From Apostichopus japonicus (lineage: Eukaryota > Echinodermata > Holothuroidea > Aspidochirotida > Stichopodidae), in assembly GCF_037975245.1 (NCBI RefSeq), contig NC_092564.1, forward strand, positions 26,159,484 through 26,223,483: a stretch of 64,000 bases of DNA. Direction: 5' to 3'. The position numbers and the translations under genes are program-made. Under the pieces are notes generated by a model. The model did no database searches. It saw nothing but the letters and a program-made list of their open reading frames with translations, and was not told the origin of the DNA. Positions 29,401 through 36,315 of the stretch are shown piece by piece (positions within the stretch are counted from its first letter, which is position 1; every line of letters starts with the position of its first letter).

Positions 29401-30049
29401 GTAATGGGTATGATTAGTACCATACACTAACCTGCATATTAACCTGCATAGTACCTGCATATTTGGTAGTAGGGATGGTCTAGCATCATATGTAATCATT
29501 GCATACATCTCGCCAGTAGATTAATGCCTGCATCCTCTCTTTCTCTCCATCCTTCTCCTCTGACATCATGATGTTACTAACCACCCGCCATGCCATATCC
29601 ACAGTCCAACCATAACCACCATGTTCCCCTACACGCCTAACCGCTCACCAGCCACCTCAACGGGTACCACTTCACCTTCTTTCTCCCCTCCTCGATCGTA
29701 CAGCGGCAGCAGCACCTTAGACGACACGGAGAGCGAGTCCTCGCCGATCAAGTCCGGCAACCTCTCCGTTGACTCGGTCCACGAGTTGGACAGCGGAAGC
29801 ACCTCGGACCCAGACAGGACCCCGGTGGGGGATGTACATTACATGGAGGACGTGGGCATCGCGGCGGCGTTCCGGCAGGACTCTGAGCAGAAGACACTGG
29901 CGAGCCGGGACGAGGATGATTCAGGAGCAATATCAGATCAGCAGAGAGACACTGAACTTGAAAATACAGAGCGAGAGCAAGAGGAGAGAGGCGGGTTACA
30001 AAGAGAAAAGTCAGTAGTGGATGGAACTGAAGGAGACTCCTGGTTATGA
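2449..30049 (+). CDS. PIP5K1: Type I phosphatidylinositol-4-phosphate 5-kinase (16 visible exons, N-terminus missing)
   Basis: Phosphorylates PI4P on the 5-hydroxyl to make PI(4,5)P2 at membranes; vertebrate PIP5K1A also acts in nuclear speckles. Sixteen exons join with matching phases and no internal stop to give 751 residues. Visible features by residue: IGHRGVD near 32; DVLLQDF with PERD before it (about 75-85); FRFKTYAP (about 100-110); glycine-rich loop GASGS at 145-149; ATP-binding Lys162 in IIKT; IMDYSLL at 288-294; metal-binding Asp413 in GIIDIL; activation loop KKLEH with Glu425, the residue marking type I (PI4P-preferring) rather than type II enzymes; then DGDTVSV. Ser/Pro-rich insert at 308-391 and a long Ser/Thr/Glu-rich tail at 465-751. 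Human PIP5K1A is about 560 residues, so this tail is long. The motif RPDLVPSTP is shared with PIP5K1B. The start lies in an unseen upstream exon, or at the ATG at 7033. Confidence 0.95.
2493..7032 (+). other. PIP5K1 intron
   Basis: About 4.5 kb with no recognisable coding potential on either strand. It has several T-rich stretches, TACTGTA-type words, a TATATAAAAG motif at about 3549 without a gene behind it, a G-rich run at 5850-5865 and a perfect E-box palindrome GTCACGTGAC at about 6315. Confidence 0.5.
7033..7131 (+). CDS. PIP5K1: PIP5K1 exon: start of conserved region (IGHRGVD)
   Basis: Acceptor TTTACAG before ATGACAGATGG, donor AAG|GTACAG. 33 codons, phase 0 to 0. It contains [18 protein letters not shown], matching the IGHRGVD...TYKK stretch of vertebrate PIP5K1A. 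The ATG at the first base of the exon could serve as a start if the 2449-2492 exon is skipped. Confidence 0.9.
7132..9095 (+). other. PIP5K1 intron
   Basis: Non-coding, about 2 kb. A 65-codon open frame at 8036-8233 has no recognisable similarity or splice context. TACTGTA-type words continue to about 8815 and then thin out. Confidence 0.5.
9096..9226 (+). CDS. PIP5K1: PIP5K1 exon ([10 protein letters not shown])
   Basis: Acceptor CTAATCAG, donor CCAAG|GTAAGG. 131 bp, phase 0 to 2. Encodes [20 protein letters not shown] and then [16 protein letters not shown], nearly identical to the same stretch of human type I enzymes. A dense run of G tracts begins a few bases into the following intron. 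Confidence 0.95.
9990..10107 (+). CDS. PIP5K1: PIP5K1 exon ([20 protein letters not shown])
   Basis: Acceptor CTTTCACAG, donor TTG|GTAAAT. 118 bp, phase 2 to 0. Encodes [14 protein letters not shown] followed by the strongly conserved [19 protein letters not shown] and PDDYL of the dimerisation/N-lobe region. Confidence 0.95.
10108..11244 (+). other. PIP5K1 intron
   Basis: Non-coding, about 1.1 kb, with poly-C runs at about 10380 and 10780. Nothing else seen. Confidence 0.5.
11245..11397 (+). CDS. PIP5K1: PIP5K1 exon: glycine-rich loop and ATP lysine
   Basis: Acceptor CTCTGTAG, donor ATG|GTAATG. 51 codons, phase 0 to 0. Carries [17 protein letters not shown] and [20 protein letters not shown], that is the nucleotide-binding loop and the catalytic lysine. 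The acidic DDEF and the QKLLPGYY block match vertebrate enzymes almost exactly. Confidence 0.96.
11398..12062 (+). other. PIP5K1 intron with poly-C tracts
   Basis: Non-coding. Two long C runs lie at about 11730-11740 and 11885-11903, with a TTTTCCTTTTCAG polypyrimidine tract at the 3' end. Confidence 0.5.
12063..12236 (+). CDS. PIP5K1: PIP5K1 exon ([15 protein letters not shown])
   Basis: Acceptor CCTTTTCAG, donor TCTAAG|GTAAGG. 58 codons, phase 0 to 0. Encodes [17 protein letters not shown], then MIVMNNLLP and [11 protein letters not shown], all hallmark PIP5K segments (the hinge and the KGST motif). Confidence 0.96.
12237..13186 (+). other. PIP5K1 intron
   Basis: Non-coding, about 950 bp. 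It holds a short tandem of CCCCCATTTT units at about 12640-12675 and a possible degenerate tRNA-like SINE head on the minus strand at about 12745-12840. Confidence 0.5.
13187..13312 (+). CDS. PIP5K1: PIP5K1 exon ([15 protein letters not shown])
   Basis: Acceptor TTTACCAG, donor AGG|GTGAGT. 42 codons, phase 0 to 0. Encodes [18 protein letters not shown] and [13 protein letters not shown], matching the FKDLDFLQD...KTLQRDC segment of human enzymes. Confidence 0.96.
13313..13957 (+). other. PIP5K1 intron
   Basis: Non-coding, about 645 bp, with G-rich runs at about 13470-13495 and 13630-13660 and a C/T-rich tract leading into the acceptor at 13957. Confidence 0.5.
13958..14035 (+). CDS. PIP5K1: PIP5K1 exon: IMDYSLL catalytic motif
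   Basis: Acceptor TTCTCTGCAG, donor GCA|GTAAGT. 26 codons, phase 0 to 0. Encodes [20 protein letters not shown]. The Asp of MDYSLL is the conserved catalytic residue of phosphatidylinositol phosphate kinases. Confidence 0.96.
14274..14412 (+). CDS. PIP5K1: PIP5K1 exon: Ser/Pro-rich insert
   Basis: Acceptor TTTGTGCAG, donor AAAG|GTTTGC. 139 bp, phase 0 to 1. Encodes a Pro/Ser/Thr-rich stretch containing [18 protein letters not shown]. It sits in the variable insert between the catalytic motif and the metal-binding motif. Human proteins are shorter here. Several TP and SP sites could be phosphorylated (inference). Confidence 0.9.
14413..14976 (+). other. PIP5K1 intron
   Basis: Non-coding, 564 bp; no repeat or gene recognised. 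Confidence 0.5.
14977..15088 (+). CDS. PIP5K1: PIP5K1 exon: basic linker (REAIQGQ)
   Basis: Acceptor CCTCTTTAG, donor TC|GTAAGT. 112 bp, phase 1 to 2. Encodes a basic linker ([20 protein letters not shown]) whose end aligns with the MESIQGE stretch of human PIP5K1A. Confidence 0.9.
15089..16155 (+). other. PIP5K1 intron with GACA microsatellite
   Basis: Non-coding, about 1.07 kb. It contains an imperfect (GACA)n run at about 15395-15421 and a poly-C run at about 15616-15626. Confidence 0.5.
16156..16239 (+). CDS. PIP5K1: PIP5K1 exon: GIIDIL metal-binding motif
   Basis: Acceptor TCCTTTCAG, donor AA|GTAAGT. 84 bp, phase 2 to 2. Encodes [20 protein letters not shown] followed by DILQCY. The Asp of IID takes the role of the DFG aspartate. 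Confidence 0.95.
16240..16823 (+). other. PIP5K1 intron
   Basis: Non-coding, 584 bp, with C-rich runs at about 16288-16316 and 16490-16500. Confidence 0.5.
16824..16957 (+). CDS. PIP5K1: PIP5K1 exon: activation loop (KKLEH...DGDTVSV)
   Basis: Acceptor CCAACAAG, donor CCAG|GTAAGC. 134 bp, phase 2 to 1. Encodes [20 protein letters not shown] and the RPEFFAKRF block. The Glu of KKLEH is the type I specificity residue; type II enzymes have Ala there. The His of the human SVHRP motif is Cys in this copy. Confidence 0.95.
16958..20873 (+). other. PIP5K1 intron with large minisatellite
   Basis: About 3.9 kb. The first 2.6 kb is AT-rich without genes. The 65-bp minisatellite (listed separately) occupies 19590-20690, and about 180 bp of unique sequence precedes the acceptor. 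Confidence 0.6.
19590..20688 (+). repeat. 65-bp minisatellite, about 17 copies, with 130-bp higher-order period
   Basis: The unit begins TTTACATAGGCAAGCAGAAA and continues through ATCCTTCAC, ...ACACTGTGTT and ...GTTATTTCC; starts at 19595 and 19660 give a 65-bp period. From about 19980 two variants alternate strictly: one with CTAACAGAACGACACACTG and TTTCC, one with CGAACACAACGTCACACTG and TTTCT. That makes a 130-bp dimer repeated about five times. One copy near 19795-19845 is shortened. AACACA...TGTGTT within each unit forms a short inverted repeat. Confidence 0.93.
20874..21029 (+). CDS. PIP5K1: PIP5K1 exon: C-terminal tail, basic part
   Basis: Acceptor TTACTCCAG, donor TCAG|GTAGGA. 156 bp, phase 1 to 1. 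Encodes [20 protein letters not shown] and a following Arg-rich stretch. It corresponds to the KPSPSKK region after FKKIP in human PIP5K1A and begins the divergent C-terminal tail. Confidence 0.9.
21030..22337 (+). other. PIP5K1 intron
   Basis: Non-coding, 1.3 kb. It holds three perfect 20-bp repeats at 21867-21926 and a short inverted repeat (CATACAAGATG ... CATCTTGTATG) at about 22082-22132. Confidence 0.5.
21867..21926 (+). repeat. Three perfect copies of a 20-bp unit
   Basis: The unit GGCAGTGGGTGAGGGACATT is repeated three times without change inside a PIP5K1 intron. A related but diverged GGCAGTAGGTGAG follows at about 21950. Confidence 0.9.
22338..22465 (+). CDS. PIP5K1: PIP5K1 exon (RPDLVPSTP)
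   Basis: Acceptor TATTTGCAG, donor CAA|GTGAGT. 128 bp, phase 1 to 0. Encodes [20 protein letters not shown] and an acidic/Pro stretch. RPDLVPSTP is identical to a tail motif of PIP5K1B and close to RPDVLPQTP of PIP5K1A, which confirms a real tail exon. Confidence 0.93.
22466..23265 (+). other. PIP5K1 intron
   Basis: Non-coding, 800 bp; no repeat recognised. It ends in the tandem TAGCAG acceptor. Confidence 0.5.
23266..23402 (+). CDS. PIP5K1: PIP5K1 exon with NAGNAG acceptor
   Basis: Acceptor CCTAG|CAG, donor CC|GTAAGT. 137 bp from 23266 (phase 0 to 2), or 134 bp if the second AG is used, which drops one Gln and keeps the frame. Encodes [20 protein letters not shown] and a Thr/Ser-rich continuation. 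No family motif; supported by phase and open frame. Confidence 0.85.
23403..29604 (+). other. PIP5K1 intron (6.2 kb)
   Basis: AT-rich and gene-poor. It contains a TATAC-rich stretch (24300-24560), poly-C at about 25803-25815, poly-G at about 27058-27071, and one possible alternative last exon at 26532-26577. Open frames here (for example 27144-27422 minus) show no recognisable domain. Confidence 0.5.
29605..30049 (+). CDS. PIP5K1: PIP5K1 last exon, acidic C-terminal tail and stop
   Basis: Acceptor ATATCCACAG; enters in phase 2 and runs 147 codons to TGA. Rich in Ser, Thr, Asp and Glu, with [18 protein letters not shown] and stretches of [12 protein letters not shown] type; it ends GDSWL. GC content is higher than in the flanks. 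No known domain. An AATAAA begins at 30051, directly after the stop, which is probably too close to be the used polyadenylation signal. Confidence 0.88.
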
Positions 30050-32196
30050 GAATAAACTATTGACCACGTTAGTTAAACCTTCACATAAATACAATTTTGC
30101 CAGTATGTTTTATCTTGTCAGGTTCAGACAGGGAGTCCTTTGCTTCGACACCCCCGGTCGAGGGACAATCTTTCAGTTCTTTCATGTCTAAAAGTTAAAA
30201 AAAAAAGAGAGAAGTGCTTTCCTTGGACAATTGCATGATGGGAAAAAACTTGCCGCTATTTAATCGTTGTGTGAACGCTGGTTGTTCTGTTTCGTGCGGT
30301 TGAGTGTTGACGCTAAAACTCTGGAAAAAGAACAAAAAAAGTCGCAGTTTGAGAAGACTTTCTCGAGGCTAGTCCATCAAAGTGTGGTCCATATATTTGT
30401 AAAAGTTCTTTTGTTTTGTACAGTCGAAACCATCGTTAAGTGATACTCACTCATCAGATGGATATTATTCAGTCGGGATAAGTTGATAATTTCTTGCTCC
30501 AGGACGAAAGCTTTTCCCTTTTGCCATGCGCTGAGTCTGTTCTAACTTGATAGATCAAAAGAACCATGATATAAGTCGAAGCAAACATCATTGGTGACAT
30601 TTTAAACAAATGTGATTTGTCAGAATTCATTGGAGATGTATATTCATATTAATCAACTATTTTGTTTTGAATTCATATTCACTTACGTCTTACGGAAACA
30701 TATGGACGTTGCATTCATTCAAATTCTCTGAAATTCATAAATAATTCTAACAGTTAGATTCTAGATTCATATGGGATTTTTTTCCCTTTTTTTTTTCTTT
30801 TTCCATGATTCCTGCACTTATGTGATAGAGTGCTTATCAAAGCTAAATTTAATATTATAAAAGATAGTACGACTCCAGGGATTAATTTAGTGTTCAAACT
30901 TTGTGTGGCAGTTCTGAATTTCAAGTAATTAAATCATTTCAGTCTGAAAAATTGCTATACATCTTAGACTAGCAATGTGACCATTTTGCATTGCATTCTG
31001 GGATGCGTTACTGGATAAATTATTCATGCCAACTTGTCATAGGTAAGAATTAGACTGTTTCTAACTTCATTCTTTGTTTTCAACTACAATTTAAAAAACT
31101 GAAAATCTTGAGTAAAAATGTTTCACTTTTTACAGGAAACATCGATACTTGTAGTAAGTGTAGGACTACCGCAGCTTAACCAGCTTTTCATACGCGGAAG
31201 TACGTAGGCTAGCCTGCTTTACATATAAATATTGGGGCTGATGTTCGTCGTGGTAACTCTGGTAATTTGTAAATCAATTTCATTTGGCAATAAGTGTAAC
31301 AAAGCTATGACAGGCATCCAGCTGCTTCTTACATTAAGTCGGTCCGGTCCGGTATCTTGTAGCAATTTTGCAGGATGCGGCTCGGACTTGGACAAATCTT
31401 GTTTCTGTTGTATTTTATTTTATATTTGATAGGTAAATTTGCATATGTGTGTGATTACTTCAGAGATGAATAATCACCCAAAAAAGCCAAATGTATCTAG
31501 TCAGGTCACTGTAAAATTTGCACATCGTTAATTTAAATACTATATACATATGCATGCATGGAGAGTGGTTATCATCATTTAATTTGCATTTAATTACATT
31601 CGATTAAAATATGTTACCTCTAAAAACACAAGTAGCCAAAACTTGGAATAGTTTATAACCATTTAATGGTCATACATTGACTGCATACTCTCTTTTTTTT
31701 AAAGCTAATATCTATGTGTTTCAGGTTTTTAGTCTGAACAAATTTGTAAAATTTTATGAAATATAAAAAAAGTTCTGCCGTTCATTTATGGACCTTTGTA
31801 CTTTTAGGGCATTTCCATATGATAGAAGGTAGACTACCATGAAACTAGTACAGTCGTGGTTAATAAGTGGTTAATAATAAAGAATAATAATAAACTAACA
31901 ACTAGAAAATTCAAGGTATAATAATAAGAAATAAATAAAAGGACTTTTCATGATATGGTTCATTTCTACTGTAGAAAAGAAACCAGCATGAAGGATAATT
32001 ATCAGATACAAGTCTATGTGGCAAGTTTAGGCTCGCTGAGAAAAATGTAAACCTTAGTGAGAGGGTGCCAAAAGGCAGACGAGTGCCTGTACTATGTTGA
32101 AAGAGGGGTGAGGAGATTAGGGGGTGGGGGTGTGATGTGATTATTCAACCATAGTGTTTGTCTGGTATAGGGTGTTATAAAAAGTGTAAAGTATAT

Positions 32197-32199
32197 GTA

Positions 32200-32257
<58 letters not shown>

Positions 32258-32262
32258 TACAA
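32197..32262. repeat. (AT)n microsatellite
   Basis: Long TA dinucleotide run with minor interruptions. Open frames across it on both strands (alternating Ile/Tyr) are artefacts of the repeat. Confidence 0.95.
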
Positions 32263-32408
32263 ACACATATGTCAAAAATAATTTGTGGAATTCATTTGGG
32301 ATTTGTGAGTGCTGCTTGGGATTCAATCTTTACAAAGAAAGCTAAATATTTTACCAAAAATCATTCACTTATAAATTGAACGGATATGCAGTATTATAAC
32401 AGTGCATC

Positions 32409-32432
32409 CTCATCAACATTGCTTCAAATATT

Positions 32433-32496
<64 letters not shown>

Positions 32497-32514
32497 TTTG
32501 AAGCAAATGTTGAT
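32409..32514. repeat. AT-cored inverted repeat (hairpin), about 105 bp
   Basis: The left arm CATCAACATTGCTTCAAATA at 32413 and the right arm AAATATTTGAAGCAAATGTT ending near 32514 are reverse complements except for one inserted base, and a long (TA)n core joins them. The whole block can fold into a single hairpin. Confidence 0.85.
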
Positions 32515-32519
32515 GTATA

Positions 32520-32598
32520 CATATATATGTATATATATATGTATATATGTTGATATATACATATATATGTATATATATGTATATATATATATATGTAA

Positions 32599-32645
<47 letters not shown>

Positions 32646-32665
32646 ATATATATATTGATATATAT
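32520..32665. repeat. Interrupted (AT)n/(ATGT)n microsatellite
   Basis: Directly follows the AT-cored hairpin; TATATATG/TATATATA blocks continue to about 32665. It repeats the phrase GTTGATATATACATATATATG.. close to the hairpin edge, so the region has grown by slippage. Confidence 0.85.
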
Positions 32666-35600
32666 TGATACATGTATAATTATAAGCTTAAGATTATGTT
32701 CTCTATTCTTCCCTTTACATGTATTAAATCCACCTTCTACATGGAAATTGTCCTCCAAATATGAAAAATATCTTGTTTTGTCTATGTGCTTTCACAGCTC
32801 ACTTTCATCCCATTTTTGTGTTTTATAAAAAGTTCATCTTTCTCTTGTTCATTTAGAATATGCTAATATCTTCATTATTGTTTTAATTCATCATTTAAAA
32901 CATTGCCAAATGGTTGCTAGAAAATTCTGTTCACTTTTTCCCTTGGCTTTTTTTGTACTTTTTTCTCCCCCCCCCCCCCTCACCTTCATTTTGGCTTCAA
33001 AGAAAATACATAAAACTTGGACCGAAACCTGTCAAGAAATTTTTATTCAACGACTGAATTGAATTGCATGAATTGTTTGTAAGTTAAACTTCCATAAACC
33101 ATTCGACTATTTCAACTGTGCATGTCATTCAGTAAGTAGGTTGCAGGTCAGGTCAGGCAGTGGAAACACAAGCATGTTATACACAGGTCGCGATTTTCTA
33201 CATAAAATGCTTAGCTGGCAGCAAGATAATAAAAGGAATCTGAATATGTATTGATTTGTTTTTTTCTTAATTCTCGAGCAACTGTCATACGTTCAAGGAT
33301 GAAAGTAGCTCTGCATACATATTTGAAAATTAAAGAAAAAAATTATCAATCAAGTTAAGGCCTAGTACTGAGATGCATAGGCGAGGTCATAACCCACTCA
33401 ACATAACAACATGTAATGTGCTAGCATATAATGGAAACCCAGATTATGGTCGCAGGTTTTTCGGAATTGTCTCTGATATGTAGAGACAATAAGGATTTTC
33501 ATTTACAGTTGGGTAAGATAAAGGCCTTAATTTTGGAACTGTCACTGTCAGCTCGTAAAATTTAATTTTGCAATAAATGGACTAATTTGCATAGGTGTTG
33601 CTGCTATGCCATATATAGTATAAATTATTCCACCACTCATGCATGCATGATAATGTATTAAAATATGAATATGTATGACAAATAAAAAGGTCTCCAGGTT
33701 GAATTAATTTTCTTCGGTGTTTGGTTTGTACAGATTCTACCCATTTAATGGGGATTCGTATTTCTGCTCTGTCGATGGAAAGTGCTTTCAGATTCACTTT
33801 GGGGGCTGCTTTAACTTGATATGAGGGAATGCTGTGTGGTATGGTGTAGGAGGGATAAGAATGGGGTATGGTGTTGGGGGGGGGGGGAGGACATTGGGTA
33901 TTGCCCCCATCATCCTGTGTTCCATACACACATACAGACGGACAGACGGATGAACATATACAAAGAGTTTATAAATATTGTGATTCATTGCATGTTTTCA
34001 TTTTCTGTTTCTTGTAAGTAATCAATCTCTTATGACAAGTTTTTCTTTCTTTCATTTTTTATGATTATTTCTGAAGACAAAATTAAATTGGTGAAGGGTT
34101 CACTGTACAAGCATAGATACTGGAAAAGAAAAAAAAATATAAAAAAAATCAGTGTTAGTCAAAGAAAAACCTTTACCACTAGACTCATTGTTTATTTATT
34201 CTTCTTGCTTTCGATTAGATCTCATATATTTCGATGGCAGACATTGTAAAACGTGAAGAACATTTTCTTACACAGTTGAAACACCATCGCAATATCATGC
34301 CCCTATCTCGAGATGAGGTTGACTGAATGTACGGATATATTTTGTCTGGCTAAAGCCTACCTTATTCCGCAAAGTAAATCACGGTAGTTGGTGCGTAATG
34401 TCATCAGGGCAAATATTCTTCAAAAGCTTAAAACTTAACCGATTATAAATCTTTGATTTATCATCAAAAACTGCTACATTTGGTATGGTTTGTATAACAG
34501 TCAATGTTTATGAAACTTTATCTTAGAAGTGTGTTTGTTTTCTTACTTGCTCTGTGGCTAAATGTTTGAAAGACAATGACATTTTATAGCTGAATTGCCC
34601 TGATAACATGTTGCCAGATATATTTACAAAATATCACCAAATATGACGAAAAATGTCTAGCAACTGTTAAGGCCAACTAAAACTAGTACTGTGTGTATTT
34701 TAGTTCACAGCCATATTTTTTCAAGCATATACACATATAGCCGGCACAGATATGCAGATTAAAATTGGTTGTCATTCGTAGATGATCTTTGCTTATTTTG
34801 CTTAAACCTATGTGGTTATTTTGTTACACGTTTGTGTAAACCTAACGTGCGTGTGATCTAATATTATGCAATAGTGCTGTTTCGTCACGTAAAGTGAGTA
34901 TCGTCACATAAAGTGATGTATCGTCATCAAGAGGGCATAAACCCCTAAGGTGTCGAGACGTCGCTGGTTAATATCAGTCCCTGGTCTAAAAATGTCGAAG
35001 GAAGTGTACTCAATGGGCCTCTTGCATTTCCCTTGATCATTACAAGTAACCCTGGAACTATTGCCGATTAATGAAAGAGTTTAAAAAATCAGTGGCTCTT
35101 ACATTAAGAGTACCTGAATGTCGTACAAATTAAATACAAATTAGGTTCACTCACACCACAGATAACGGCAACCTATATTAGTGAATAACTCTATAGCTTT
35201 TGATTCTTATTCACACTGTGGGGCTTTTACCTTAATCGTTTTGTTCATTGGCCCATGTTGTGGTATTTTACAATTCCTACAATAAAATTGATTTCATAAC
35301 AGATAATTGCACAAGTTCAATCTATATAAAATTAACGCAATTAATAATCAAATAATCTATCATTATTAATCTATAAATTATTTCCTTAGATCATGGACGT
35401 CAATCCTCGGGGGTCACGCCCCCCCACATTTCGATGGGTGTAGGACACACTATCAATCCCACCACCCCCCCCCCACACACACACACATTTGGAAAAAGAG
35501 TAGTGTCGTAGCTCTATTTGGTTAGGGCGTACACATCTCAGGATTCATATCACCAAATATTAGAAGTTCACTTCTATGAAAAGTGACCGAGATTTTTCAC

Positions 35601-36239
35601 ATCGGTAGAAATTGCAACTTTGTCTGTTTGCCGCGACGAGCGAAACTTGAGATTGAAACCACAAGCTGTTTGCGGATAACGGTGCGGCCTGACCCTACAA
35701 CTAGGTCCCCTACAAACTAGTTCAAGCAGTCTGCCCTCTATTCGAAGAAGCGCGAAAATAGAATTTCCGAGTGTTGTAACCTGTATATGGGCCATGTGAC
35801 CATGTTATCACGACCACAGAATAGGATGTTAGAAAGGTAGGTAGTTTCTAACTATTTTCTGCTGATATCTGTAAAATTCTTGTAAATAGGCCTGGAATTC
35901 TTAGGCGCTTTTGTGGGGACTGAATAGGTATTGTTTTATTCGACGCGACTGTAACAACAAACATGGTATAGCATGACACAGTGAGATACTGTATGTCTGA
36001 TTGGTCTGCTTATATCTCTGTAATTTCTGGGATCGATGGTTGTGTCTAACGCTTGTGTTACACCCCATTCGAAACTAGGTCAGATTACCGGCATGAGACG
36101 TTTTTGTGCGCCAGTCTTCACCCGGGCACTGCAACATTTTCGTTTAAGTGTAAGACACACGGCGCGCCATACTTCTCCGGCTGCATGTATTTGCGATAAA
36201 ATCAAAACTTCGACCAAACAGCAAACACACAACCATAAA

Positions 36240-36315
36240 ATGGAATTCGACACTTTCATACAAAGGAAGGGGAAACACTTCGAATGCGAAATATGTGGAA
36301 ACAGGTTGGCAACAG
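36240..36315 (+). CDS. TUT1: TUT1-like exon 1: first half of zinc finger
   Basis: ATG at 36240 in good context (A at -3, G at +4). Encodes MEFDTFIQRKGKHFECEICG and NRLAT, giving the two zinc-binding cysteines; donor ACAG|GTATAT, phase 1. The frame is open upstream to 36036, so a longer N-terminus is possible. Human TUT1 likewise starts with a C2H2 finger within the first few dozen residues. Confidence 0.75.

Larger units (their letters stand above)
30050..36239. other. PIP5K1 3' UTR and intergenic region before TUT1-like gene
   Basis: About 6.2 kb without a recognised gene. The 3' UTR begins at 30050; A-rich AATAAA clusters at about 31875-31940 are possible ends. It contains (AT)n runs at 32197-32262, an AT-cored hairpin at 32409-32514, more (AT)n to 32660, G-rich tracts at about 32115 and 33868, and a possible degenerate repeat at 35400-35600 containing GGGGGTCACGCCCCCC. 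Confidence 0.5.

Noticed and set aside
29621-30049. A stand-alone 142-residue protein starting at the ATG at 29621
   Set aside because: It is the in-phase last exon of PIP5K1: a good acceptor lies at 29604 and the frame continues from the 23402 donor.
32158-32828. Open frames of alternating Ile and Tyr on both strands
   Set aside because: They are translations of (AT)n microsatellite.
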